Shown: positions 27,182 to 35,581 of the stretch, piece by piece
Layout of the letters: each line of letters opens with the position of its first letter
Position numbering within the stretch: the first letter of the stretch is position 1
Assembly (NCBI GenBank): GCA_026002855.1
Contig: BPGD01000001.1
Location: 3,046,001 to 3,110,000 of the forward strand
From: Bryobacteraceae bacterium
GTDB taxonomy: Bacteria; Acidobacteriota; Terriglobia; Bryobacterales; Bryobacteraceae
DNA length: 64,000 nt
Direction: 5' to 3'
Made by a program: the position numbers and the translations under genes
The notes under the pieces: generated by a model
Databases searched by the model: none
What the model saw: only the letters and a program-made list of their open reading frames with translations
Told to the model about the DNA's origin: nothing

Positions 27182-27628
27182 ATGTCTCGCATGCAGCCAC
27201 TCCGCTTCTCCTGCCAGCCAGGCTGCACCCGCTGCTGCAACCAGCAGGGCTTTGTGTATCTCACCGAAGACGACCTCCGCCGGGCAGCACGGTTTCTCGG
27301 CATGAGTCCGAAGCAATTCGAGCGCCAGTTTGTTTATCGGACGCGCCGCTTGCTGCGGTTCCGGAAGCCACGAGGCCGCCAGTGTCCTTTCCTGCTCGAG
27401 GACGGCTGCTCGATTCATCCCGCCAAGCCCACGCAATGCCGGCTGTTTCCCTTCTGGCCCGAACTCGTTGGATCGCGTCGCGCCTGGATGCGGACGGCGC
27501 GCCTTTGCCCCGGCATTGGCCAAGGTCCACTGATCCAGATTGGAACAGCCCTTGAGACCGCTTCCGAAATGGAACGGGCTTACCCGGCCCTGTATGCCCA
27601 CGGCTCCGGGGCGCAGGCGCGGCGCTAA
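27182..27628 (+). CDS. YkgJ-family cysteine-cluster protein
   Basis: A 148-residue protein with the YkgJ/UPF0153 Cys pattern: CQPGCTRCC at the N-terminus, then CPFLLEDGCSIHPAKPTQCRLFPFWPE, and a late Cys in RLCPGIGQG. The Cys spacing suggests a bound zinc or iron-sulfur cluster; the biochemical role of the family is not settled. The start could be 27182 or 27191, both ATG in frame. It precedes the flagellar operon by 93 bases but is not a known flagellar gene. Confidence 0.85.
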   Translation: MSRMQPLRFSCQPGCTRCCNQQGFVYLTEDDLRRAARFLGMSPKQFERQFVYRTRRLLRFRKPRGRQCPFLLEDGCSIHPAKPTQCRLFPFWPELVGSRRAWMRTARLCPGIGQGPLIQIGTALETASEMERAYPALYAHGSGAQARR

Positions 27629-27721
27629 TGCCTGATTCCACCGAAAGTTTTCTCAACTTTTCCGGCCCGTTGCCGATAAGGCGTCCACTCCGGCACGCCG
27701 CCTGCAAGGAGCCATATTGCC

Positions 27722-28060
27722 ATGCTGACTCCTCTGTCCCAGGACCTGGGCCGATACATGGATCTGCTGGCAGAACGCCAGCGGCTGGTCGCCGCCAATC
27801 TCGCCAACATCGACACTCCGGGCTACCGCACCCGGGACATCGACTTCCAGTTTGAATTTCTCTCGCTGGCTCCTGGGGCGCGGCCCCATGTGATCGAACC
27901 GTCGGACCTGACCGTTAAGAACGACGGCAATAACGTCAGCCTGGATCGAGAGACCCGGCTGCTGGCCGAGAACGCGCTCCGGTTCAACGTGGCCTCGCAG
28001 CTTGCGCGCGTCGAGATCCGCAAACTGCGTATGGCGATTGAGGAGGGACGAACCGCATGA
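27722..28060 (+). CDS. flgB: Flagellar basal-body rod protein FlgB
   Basis: Proximal rod subunit, exported through the flagellar type III apparatus. The 112-residue protein has the rod-family N-terminal motif VAANLANIDTPGYRTRDIDF (ANxxTPGY) and helical C-terminus FNVASQLARVEIRKLRMAI that forms the coaxial helices of the rod. Shorter than E. coli FlgB (about 138). First gene of the flgB-flgC-fliE-fliF-fliG-fliH-fliI run; a 4-base ATGA overlap couples it to flgC. Confidence 0.92.
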   Translation: MLTPLSQDLGRYMDLLAERQRLVAANLANIDTPGYRTRDIDFQFEFLSLAPGARPHVIEPSDLTVKNDGNNVSLDRETRLLAENALRFNVASQLARVEIRKLRMAIEEGRTA

Positions 28061-28494
28061 GCCTGTTTCATCTGCTTTCCGTGAGCGCCTCCGGGCTGGC
28101 CGCACAGCGCGCCCGCGCCGAGGTGATCGTCGAAAATCTCGCCAACGCGGAAACCACCCGCACGCCCGAAGGTGGCCCGTATCGTCGCCGCGACGTGCTC
28201 TTTGAGCCGCAGGTGCAGGGGTCGCCGTTCTCGGCTGTCTTCCAGACCGAGATGGAAGCGGGAGCGACCGGGGTGGCCGTGGCCGGCGTCGTCGAGGATA
28301 CGCGGCCGCCAGAGCTGCGCTATCAGCCCGGCCATCCCCATGCTGATGCAAACGGATACGTGGCCTACCCGCGGATCAGCCCCGCCGAGGAGATGGTGGA
28401 TCTGATCGGGGCCGCGCGCGGCTACCAGGCCAACGTGGCCGCCATGACCGCCGTCAAAGACATGCTCTCGAAGTCGATTGAGTTGCTGAGATGA
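28057..28494 (+). CDS. flgC: Flagellar basal-body rod protein FlgC
   Basis: A 145-residue proximal rod subunit. N-terminal SVSASGLAAQRARAEVIVENLANAETTRTPEG is the rod signature (NLANAxTxxxPxG), and the C-terminal YPRISPAEEMVDLIGAARGYQANVAAM is the classical FlgC/FlgG family helix. The start overlaps the flgB stop by 4 bases, and its stop overlaps the fliE start by 4 bases (ATGA), so all three are translated in a coupled chain. Confidence 0.94.
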   Translation: MSLFHLLSVSASGLAAQRARAEVIVENLANAETTRTPEGGPYRRRDVLFEPQVQGSPFSAVFQTEMEAGATGVAVAGVVEDTRPPELRYQPGHPHADANGYVAYPRISPAEEMVDLIGAARGYQANVAAMTAVKDMLSKSIELLR

Positions 28495-28784
28495 TTCGCT
28501 TTGACCCCGTCCAGCCCATTCGCCCGCCAGAAGCGCCCGGCGCAGCGGGCGCAACCCGCCCGACTGAGGCATTCTCGGCCGCCTTCTCTGCCGCCCTGCA
28601 CACGGTGGACTCAGGGCTCAAGAGCGCCGAGGCTGAGGTTCGCCGCTTTCTCGAAGGCGAGAGTGTGGACATCCACCAGGTCGCGCTGGCAACGCAGCAG
28701 TCGCAGCTCGCCTTCGAACTCTTCCTCCAAATGCGCAACAAGGTTGTTCAGGCCTACCAGGAGATCATGCGGATGCAGCTCTGA
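28491..28784 (+). CDS. fliE: Flagellar hook-basal body complex protein FliE
   Basis: A 97-residue protein that joins the MS ring to the rod and is the first substrate of the flagellar exporter. The C-terminal part has the FliE signature: VDIHQVALATQQSQLAFELFLQMRNKVVQAYQEIMRMQL. The N-terminal third is Pro/Ala-rich and likely flexible. It begins in the flgC stop (ATGA). The next gene, fliF, starts 22 bases downstream. Confidence 0.93.
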   Translation: MIRFDPVQPIRPPEAPGAAGATRPTEAFSAAFSAALHTVDSGLKSAEAEVRRFLEGESVDIHQVALATQQSQLAFELFLQMRNKVVQAYQEIMRMQL

Positions 28785-28806
28785 GCCATCCTGCCCGTGA
28801 ACCGCC

Positions 28807-30528
28807 ATGGACCAGCTCACCCGCCTCTGGAACAGCCTCTCGTGGAAACAAAGGATTTCGCTGGCCGCCGCCCTCGTCGCCGTGGTTGCCGCTGTCTGGG
28901 GCGGGGTTCAATGGAACCGGCAGCGGGACTTGCGGCCGCTGTTCACGAATCTGGCGCCGGAGGATGCTGGAGCCATTGTCGAGAAACTGCGGCAATCCAA
29001 TGTCCGCTACCAGGTCTCGGGGAACGGCACGATTCTTGTGCCCTCGGAGCGGGTGGCCGAGCTTCGTATTGAGATGGCCGGCGCGGGGCTGCCCCGCACC
29101 GGACGCGTTGGCTTTGAGCTGTTCGACCAGAACAATCTGGGCGTGACGGACTTCGCCGAGCATGTCAACTACCGCCGCGCGCTCGAAGGCGAGCTGGAAC
29201 GCAGCGTGATGGCGCTGACCGAGGTGGAGCGTGCGCGCGTCCATGTGACCTTTGCGAAAGAGTCGCTTTTCACCGAGAACCGGCAGCCCGCCAAGGCGAG
29301 CGTCATGGTGAAGCTACGCCCTGGAGCTCGGCTTTCGCCGCAGAACGTCACGGCCATCCAGCACCTCACCGCCAGCGCGGTCGAGGGCCTCGACCCTTCG
29401 GCCGTCTCGGTGCTCGACATGGCCGGCAACCTCCTCAGCCGTCCGCCGCTTCAGCTCGGGCCAGAGGGCCCGGTATCCTCGGCGATGCTCGAATTCCGCC
29501 AGAACCTGGAACGCGAATATCTGGCCAAGATCCGCTCGACGCTGGATCCGCTGCTTGGGCCGGAGCGCTACCGGGCCGGGGTGAGCGTCGAGTGCGATTT
29601 CTCCTCCGGCGAGCAGAGCGAGGAGACTTTTGACCCCTCGAAGTCGGTGATGGTGACTTCCGCGCGCACGGAAGATGTGTCAGGCGCGGCCGCCACGGCG
29701 GGAATCCCCGGGACCGCATCCAACCTGCCCCGGCCCGCCCCGCGCGTTCCGGGCGGCTCCGGAGGCGTTTCGAGAAAGACAGAGAACATCACCTACCAGA
29801 CGAGCCGCGTTGTTCGCCGCATCAAGATTCCCCAAGGGACGGTGCGCCGGATTTCGGTGGCTGTTCTGGTGGATCATCGACTGCGGTGGGAGGGAACTGG
29901 AGCCCGCGCCCGGCGCGTGCTGGAACCGCCCGCTCCGGAGACCCTGAAGGTGGTGCGTGACGTGCTGGCGGGTGTGGTCGGATTCCAGCAGGAACGGGGT
30001 GACCAGATCCTGGTCGAGAGCCTGCCTTTCGAGACGACGCTTCAGACGGCGCCCCCGCCGGAACCGCCGGCTGTGGCGCCCCCGGCCCTTTCCCATCCGG
30101 GATTCGCTCCGCCGGCATGGCTCAAACCGCTGCTTGAGAAGGCCCCGCTGCCGGTCTGGCTGGGCGCTGCGGCGGCGCTGCTGATTGTGCTGGCCGCAGC
30201 CGCTTGGCTGGTCCTGCGCCGGCTGCGGCGGAGCAGGCCGCCGGCGGCCGTTGTGGAGCCAGGGCCCGCAGCCATTGCCGGCACTCCGCAGGCGCAGATC
30301 GGGCCGGCCGGGGCCAATAGCTTCGAGCAGCAGGCCGTGGCCGTTCTCGACCACAACCTGGCCGAGAAAGAAAAACTCGAACGAGAGGCCCTTCAGTCGC
30401 TTCATTTGCAGCAGCCGCCGCAGACCAAGAAGGCCGAGGTCCTCCGCAAGGTCATTGCTGATCAGGTGCGAAAAGATCCCGCCGCCACGGCGCAGCTCAT
30501 CCGAACCTGGATCACGGAGAACCGCTGA
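28807..30528 (+). CDS. fliF: Flagellar MS-ring protein FliF
   Basis: A 573-residue inner-membrane protein that builds the MS ring. The N-terminal helix ISLAAALVAVVAAVWGGV (near residues 17-35) and C-terminal helix VWLGAAAALLIVLAAAAWLVL (near 450) flank the periplasmic ring-building domains, which include AEHVNYRRALEGELERSV and VERARVHVTFAKESLF. The long Pro/Ala segment before the second helix is a typical variable loop. The last ~80 residues are cytoplasmic and should bind FliG, the next gene; stop and start overlap by one base. Confidence 0.94.
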   Translation: MDQLTRLWNSLSWKQRISLAAALVAVVAAVWGGVQWNRQRDLRPLFTNLAPEDAGAIVEKLRQSNVRYQVSGNGTILVPSERVAELRIEMAGAGLPRTGRVGFELFDQNNLGVTDFAEHVNYRRALEGELERSVMALTEVERARVHVTFAKESLFTENRQPAKASVMVKLRPGARLSPQNVTAIQHLTASAVEGLDPSAVSVLDMAGNLLSRPPLQLGPEGPVSSAMLEFRQNLEREYLAKIRSTLDPLLGPERYRAGVSVECDFSSGEQSEETFDPSKSVMVTSARTEDVSGAAATAGIPGTASNLPRPAPRVPGGSGGVSRKTENITYQTSRVVRRIKIPQGTVRRISVAVLVDHRLRWEGTGARARRVLEPPAPETLKVVRDVLAGVVGFQQERGDQILVESLPFETTLQTAPPPEPPAVAPPALSHPGFAPPAWLKPLLEKAPLPVWLGAAAALLIVLAAAAWLVLRRLRRSRPPAAVVEPGPAAIAGTPQAQIGPAGANSFEQQAVAVLDHNLAEKEKLEREALQSLHLQQPPQTKKAEVLRKVIADQVRKDPAATAQLIRTWITENR

Positions 30529-31568
30529 TGGTCACCAACACGCTGCCCGAAAAAGAATCTGTCCAGCGCTACTCAGGGCTCCAGAAGGCCGCGGTGCTCA
30601 TGGTGACGCTCGGCGAGGAGCTCAGCGCGATGGTGCTCAAGCACCTCGAGGAAGACGAGGTGGCCGCCATCGGAAAGGAGGTCGCCCGCATCTCGGCCAT
30701 CACGGCCGTTGAGGCCGAAGCGATCCTCGATGAGTTCTACCAGATGTCGATGGCGCAGGACTACGTCATGAAGGGCGGCATCGAGTACGCGCGGAAGATG
30801 CTGGTCAACGCGTTCGGCCCGGAGATGGCCACGCGCATTCTGGACCGGCTGGTGAAACTGCTGGGCCACGACACGGCCAGTTTCGACGCCCTGCAAAAGG
30901 CGGATCCGCAGCAGCTGGCCAAATTTATCCATAGCGAACACCCGCAGACGATCGCCCTGATCCTCAGCCATCTTGGTCCTTCGCAGGCCGCCGGCCTGCT
31001 GTTTTCCCTGCCGCCCGAGATCCGGGCCGACGTCGCGCTGCGCATGGCCAACCTGGAACAGATCTCGCCCGACATCATCTCGAAGATCGCCGGCATCATT
31101 GGGCAGAAACTGAAGGCTCTCGGCGAGCTCAGCCGCGAAAGTTACGGCGGCGTGCGCGCGGTGGCGGAGATGTTCAACCGGCTGGATTCGGCCACCAGCA
31201 AGGAGATCCTTGACACGATCGAGGCGCGCGATCCGAACCTGGCGGAGACGATCCGCCATCTGATGTTCGTCTTCGAGGATCTGTTGCTGATTGACCAGAA
31301 CGGCATCAAGGAAATCCTGGCTCGCATCGACCGCAAGCTGCTCACGGTGGCGCTGAAGGGGACGAGCGAGCAGCTCAAGAATCACTTCATGCAATGCATG
31401 TCGCAGCGCGGCGCCGAGATGCTGCGCGAGGACATGGAAGCGCTGGGGCCGGTCAAGATCAAAGAGGTCGAAGCAGCCCAGCAGCAGATCATCGCCGTGG
31501 TCCGCCAGCTTGAGGCCGAAGGCGTGCTCAGCCTGAAGGGCGCGGTGGGCGAACAGTACGTGGTGTAA
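30528..31568 (+). CDS. fliG: Flagellar motor switch protein FliG
   Basis: A 346-residue rotor protein that transmits stator torque and sets rotation direction. All three parts are visible: the N-terminal FliF-binding part (LQKAAVLMVTLGEELSAMVLKHL), the middle part with the EHPQ motif (HSEHPQTIALILSHL), and the C-terminal torque domain with charged residues in FVFEDLLLIDQNGIKEILARIDRKLL. The start overlaps fliF by one base (TGATG). Length matches the family (about 330-345). Confidence 0.96.
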   Translation: MVTNTLPEKESVQRYSGLQKAAVLMVTLGEELSAMVLKHLEEDEVAAIGKEVARISAITAVEAEAILDEFYQMSMAQDYVMKGGIEYARKMLVNAFGPEMATRILDRLVKLLGHDTASFDALQKADPQQLAKFIHSEHPQTIALILSHLGPSQAAGLLFSLPPEIRADVALRMANLEQISPDIISKIAGIIGQKLKALGELSRESYGGVRAVAEMFNRLDSATSKEILDTIEARDPNLAETIRHLMFVFEDLLLIDQNGIKEILARIDRKLLTVALKGTSEQLKNHFMQCMSQRGAEMLREDMEALGPVKIKEVEAAQQQIIAVVRQLEAEGVLSLKGAVGEQYVV

Positions 31569-31572
31569 GGCG

Positions 31573-32259
31573 ATGGCGTCGCGTATCCTGCGCGGTCCTG
31601 GCGTGCCGCCCGTGCCGTTCACCTGGCCTATGGTGGGCCGGCCGGAGTGCGGGAAGGAGCCCTGCGTGCAACCGGAGAATGCCGCCACAAGCGGGCTCTC
31701 TGCGCAAGGTGAGGCTCTCGAGCGGGCCATGGCGGAACGGGAAGCGCGGTGGCGCGCCGAAATGGAGGCGGCCCGAAAGCAGGCTTTTGAGCAGGGGCTC
31801 GAGGAGGGCAGGCGACAGGCTGGAGCGCAGCTTGAAGCGGTCCTTGGCCGGCTGGCACGGTCCATCGAAGAGATCGCCGGGCTGAAGGCGCGTCTCCGGA
31901 TCGAGGCCGAACGCGAAGTGGTCGAGCTGGCCGTGGCCGTGGCGAGGCGGGTGCTGAGGCGCGAACTCCATGTCGATCCGGAGGCGCTGCTTGGGTTGGT
32001 GAAGGCGGCGATGGAAAAGGCAAGTCAGCGGGAGATGACTGAAGTGCGCGTCCATCCCTCCCATGCGGCCCTGGTGCGGGCCCATCTGGCCCGAATCGGC
32101 GCTCCCGAGGCGATCGAAGTCGTTGCCGACGCGTCGCTCGAGCCGGGCGCGGTGATTCTGGAGACGGCCCGTGGCGTCATTGATGCCTCGCTGGAGACGC
32201 AGCTCGAGGAGATCAACCGCGGGCTGACAGATGCCCTTCGCCGGAGGATCGGCCCATGA
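31573..32259 (+). CDS. fliH: Flagellar assembly protein FliH
   Basis: A 228-residue stator-like protein that binds and restrains the ATPase FliI. After a Pro-rich leader comes a long charged coiled coil (EREARWRAEMEAARKQAFEQGLEEGRRQAG) with AxxxG spacing typical of FliH, and then the V-ATPase E-subunit-like C-terminal domain (VELAVAVARRVLRRELHVDPEALL ... DASLEPGAVILETARGVIDASLETQLEEI). It follows fliG by 4 bases and precedes fliI by 70 bases. Confidence 0.9.
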   Translation: MASRILRGPGVPPVPFTWPMVGRPECGKEPCVQPENAATSGLSAQGEALERAMAEREARWRAEMEAARKQAFEQGLEEGRRQAGAQLEAVLGRLARSIEEIAGLKARLRIEAEREVVELAVAVARRVLRRELHVDPEALLGLVKAAMEKASQREMTEVRVHPSHAALVRAHLARIGAPEAIEVVADASLEPGAVILETARGVIDASLETQLEEINRGLTDALRRRIGP

Positions 32260-32329
32260 GCGCCGCAATGGCCGGGCGGGGCGGGAAATGGTGCGGCTGC
32301 CACCGTGTGGCGTACCAGAGGAGAGGTAG

Positions 32330-33658
32330 ATGAGGGCAGAGCGGGGCTGGTTCGATACGGGCCGATTCCTGCGGGCGCTGCAGCGTTGCGATCCCGTCCG
32401 CACCGGCGGCACGGTCATGCGAACGGCGGGGCTTCTCATCGAGTCGCGCGGTCCCGCGGCTGCCGTTGGCGATTTCTGCGAGATCTGTACGCGGTCCGGG
32501 GCGAGGATCCGCACCCAGGTGATCGGGTTCCGGGACGGGCTGATGCTTTCCATGCCGCTGGAGGAGACGTCAGGTCTTCAGCCCGGCGATCCGATTGTGG
32601 CCCGGCCGCAGGCTGCACGGGTTGCCGTCTCCGGGCAGCTCCTTGGGCGCGTGCTGGACGGCTTCGGCCAGCCGATGGACGCCGGCCCACCCATCGATGC
32701 CGACGCCTTTTACGACCTCTACGCAGCGCCTCCCGGGCCGCTGGAGCGGGAGCCCATTCATGAACGGCTGGAAACGGGCATCCGGGTCATTGACGGTTTT
32801 CTCACCGTAGGCCGCGGCCAGCGCGTGGGCATTTTCGGCGGCAGCGGAGTGGGCAAGAGCACGCTGCTTGGCAGCCTCGTAAAGAACTCTGACGCCGAAG
32901 TCTGCGTGCTGGCCCTGGTCGGCGAGCGGAACCGGGAGGTGCGCGATTTCATCGAGCACGAGCTCGGGCCGGAGGGAATGCGCCGCAGTGTGCTTGTCGT
33001 GGCGACGTCGGACCGGCCCTCGCCACTGCGCGTGCGCGCCTGCTTTGTCGCGCTGGCCGTCGCCGAGTTCTTCCGCGACCAGGGCCGGCATGTGCTGCTG
33101 GTGGCCGACTCGGTGACGCGTCTGGCGATGGCTCAGCGTGAGATCGGACTCGCCGCTGGCGAGCCGCCCAGCCAGAAGGGCTACACGCCCAGCGTTTTCC
33201 AGATGCTGCCGCGGATTTTCGAACGGGCGGGCAATTTCCGCCGGGGATCAATCACGGGCTTCTTCACCGTGCTGGTGGAAGGCGACGACCTCAATGAGCC
33301 GATCACGGACGCCGTCCGGGGCATTCTCGACGGGCACATTGTGTTGTCCAGGGCTCTGGCCAACGCGGGTCATTACCCGGCCATCGATGTGCTTCATTCC
33401 GTTTCGAGGCTGGCGCCGCGGCTGGCGGGCGCAAAACAGCGGGAGGCGGCGGCCCGGCTGCGGGAAGCGCTGGCAGTGCTGCATGCCTCCGAGGACCTCA
33501 TCCGGATCGGTGCCTACGCCGCCGGCACGAATCCGCAACTCGACACGGCGCTGAAACTCGAAAAGGAGCTGAAGGCGCTGCTCAGACAGCGCCCCGAAGA
33601 GCGTACGCCGTTTGAGGAACTTGAGGCGCGCATGGCGCGCCTGGCGGAGCTTTCATGA
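32330..33658 (+). CDS. fliI: Flagellum-specific ATPase FliI
   Basis: A 442-residue F1-beta-like ATPase that powers unfolding and export of flagellar substrates. Walker A is GIFGGSGVGKSTLLG near residue 170, Walker B is HVLLVADSVTRLAMAQRE, and the FliI/YscN signature PPSQKGYTPSVFQMLPRIFERAG follows, ahead of SITGFFTVLVEGDDLNEPI. AGGAGAGG lies 4 bases before the ATG. FliH and FliJ-like genes flank it, as in canonical flagellar operons. Confidence 0.96.
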   Translation: MRAERGWFDTGRFLRALQRCDPVRTGGTVMRTAGLLIESRGPAAAVGDFCEICTRSGARIRTQVIGFRDGLMLSMPLEETSGLQPGDPIVARPQAARVAVSGQLLGRVLDGFGQPMDAGPPIDADAFYDLYAAPPGPLEREPIHERLETGIRVIDGFLTVGRGQRVGIFGGSGVGKSTLLGSLVKNSDAEVCVLALVGERNREVRDFIEHELGPEGMRRSVLVVATSDRPSPLRVRACFVALAVAEFFRDQGRHVLLVADSVTRLAMAQREIGLAAGEPPSQKGYTPSVFQMLPRIFERAGNFRRGSITGFFTVLVEGDDLNEPITDAVRGILDGHIVLSRALANAGHYPAIDVLHSVSRLAPRLAGAKQREAAARLREALAVLHASEDLIRIGAYAAGTNPQLDTALKLEKELKALLRQRPEERTPFEELEARMARLAELS

Positions 33659-34107
33659 TTCTGACTTCCAAATGCGGACGTGCGGCAGGACACGACGGCC
33701 GTCCGGAGGGCGCAGCGCCCGGCCCTGAGGAGACGGTGCGGAAACAGGGTGCCCAGACAGGGACTGCGGCGCCCGCACCGGAGCGTCCTTCAGACACATG
33801 GGATATCCGTTCGGAAACGGGCAGACGCCGGCGCTTTTGGAGCGGGCGTTGCTCTCGCACAGCGGCGTTGGCCCCGGACCAGGCGCCGCAGGGGGCGGGT
33901 GTAAACGATCCCGCAGGAGATTTCCTCCAGTCCACTGGAGGCATGACGTCAGGGTTTTTCCGAGGCTGCTATTCCTTTAGAACACAGTGAACCAATACTA
34001 TTATGCTCCGGGACAGATATGCATTGCTATCAGAAATGCGCCCCTCTAAGTGTCCTGTCATTTCGTGCAAATCCAGAAAACCACCATCGATCAAAGGGTG
34101 AACTGCC
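33659..34107. other. 449-base gap between fliI and fliJ with no supported gene
   Basis: An open frame of 111 codons starts in the fliI stop (ATGA at 33655) and runs to 33990, but its product is Arg/Gly/Pro-rich with no motif, and the two overlapping frames are equally unconvincing, so it is not called. The right 120 bases are conspicuously A+T-rich compared with the surrounding operon. This may hold a promoter for fliJ or be the remains of a lost flagellar gene. Confidence 0.5.
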
Positions 34108-34551
34108 ATGAAGAAATTTCGGTTTCCGCTCGAAAAGCTGCTCCGTTATCGACGGGCCCGGCTTGTGGCCGAGCAGGGGAAGCTGGAACGGATTCTGGCC
34201 GAGCAGCGGACGGTGCAGGAGCGGCGTGCGGCGCTCGAACGCGAGGACCGGATGGTGATGGAAAATCTGCGGAGGCTGCCGGTGCTGACTTCCGTGGAGT
34301 TGGATGCAGCGTCCGCCTTCCGGCGCTTTGCCGAAACCGAGACGGCGCGCTTGATATCGGTTGAAGGCGAGCTGGCATCACGGCTGGAACGCCAGCGCGA
34401 GGCGCTTCTGGCGGCCCGGCGGGAAGTGGAAGTGCTCGAACGGCTCCGGGAGAGAAAATACAACGACTGGCGCCGGGAGCTGGACCGCGAAATGGAATCG
34501 CAGGTCGCCGACCTCGTAGTGGCGCGCTGGCGTTCGCAGGACGGGCACTGA
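34108..34551 (+). CDS. fliJ: FliJ-like flagellar export chaperone
   Basis: A 147-residue almost entirely helical protein rich in charged residues (FPLEKLLRYRRARLVAEQGKLERILAEQR, REALLAARREVEVLERLRERKYNDWRRELDREMESQ), the antiparallel coiled-coil form of FliJ/YscO, which acts as the central stalk of the FliI ATPase. The N-terminal MKKFRFPLEKLLRYR is strongly FliJ-like. It lies 449 bases after fliI instead of adjoining it. Coiled coils diverge fast, so the call leans on position and N-terminus. Confidence 0.8.
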   Translation: MKKFRFPLEKLLRYRRARLVAEQGKLERILAEQRTVQERRAALEREDRMVMENLRRLPVLTSVELDAASAFRRFAETETARLISVEGELASRLERQREALLAARREVEVLERLRERKYNDWRRELDREMESQVADLVVARWRSQDGH

Positions 34552-34803
34552 TTCCTTTCCTCGCCTTCCCCGCCATACGATTTCTCTGGAGACGGATTTG
34601 CGAGAAGGAAAATCAGCATGTCCAGGGTGGAACCTCCGGATTCCCGGCCGGCGCAAAGTGCTCGGAGGGCGCGCTGTACGGGCCCGCAATGCGGACGGCG
34701 CCGGCGGCAGGCCGTGCCTCAGCCGTGAGCCAGGCGGGGCTCGAAGACTCCCTGTACAGATCAAGAACTTGTCGGCGAGATCCGCCGCCCGATCCAGGAA
34801 TCG

Positions 34804-35275
34804 CCCTTCCATCGCGAGCGCCATCGCGAAGTGTGGGCGAGGCTGCGAATCCAGGGCGTCTGTACGTCCTTGCAGCGCTTGCCAAGGCCAATGCAGGACT
34901 ACGGACTCGTGATGCCCGCGGCGGCAGCCCGTCGAGCCCAAGCGCAGGGGAGTTACCATCATCACCGAACGGCCCAGGCGGCAGGAATGCAAACCTCCGC
35001 CGGCTTCGGCCTGCAAGATGGGCACTTGCCCGTTTTGCAGAATGAAACCGGTCATCGGGTTGATGACCCATATCTGGTTGGGCGCTTCCGCCTGGATGGT
35101 TCCGTCATGGCGTTTCACCCGAGCGTGGCCGGATCGCGCAGCGCACGGAGGCCCTCGCACGGGCTGTCGACTTCCAGGCTCAGCTCGCGCCCTTGCGCGG
35201 CAGCGAGACAAACTGCCAGCGGCCGGAGGCGAGACGGGCTTTCTTGAGCAGGCGAACGCGTTGGCGGAGCTTCAT
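34804..35275. mobile_element. Decayed mobile-element debris (IS3-type transposase pieces, possible integrase start)
   Basis: On the plus strand, 34804-34960 reads FHRERHREVWARLRIQGVCTSLQRLPRPMQDYGL, close to the stretch of IS3-type OrfB before its DDE domain. On the minus strand, 35125-35015 reads RHDGTIQAEAPNQIWVINPMTGF, close to the start of that DDE domain. The opposite orientations suggest rearranged or separate copies. On the minus strand at 35275-35180, a 31-codon piece (MKLRQRVRLLKKARLASGRW) resembles a tyrosine-integrase N-terminus, just downstream of tRNA-Ser. The resemblances are from memory and each piece is short. No intact transposase or terminal repeats were found. The rest of 34552-35372 holds no supported gene. 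Confidence 0.38.
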
Positions 35276-35372
35276 GGGAGCCAGCCCTTGGTGTCGGTTT
35301 TCGCAAATTTACACACACCAAGAGCCCAGCTCTCTCAGCAGATCATTTCAACGGAATCATTTAGGATTGGCG

Positions 35373-35467
<95 letters not shown>

Positions 35468-35581
35468 GCGACGTGCGTGGTCAACCTCATCTTATCATAT
35501 GAACCGAGCCCGCCCCACCCTTCCGGGAAAAGGACACTCACCTCTCGGCACGTCCCGGCCAGAGATGGGTCATCCCCGGCT

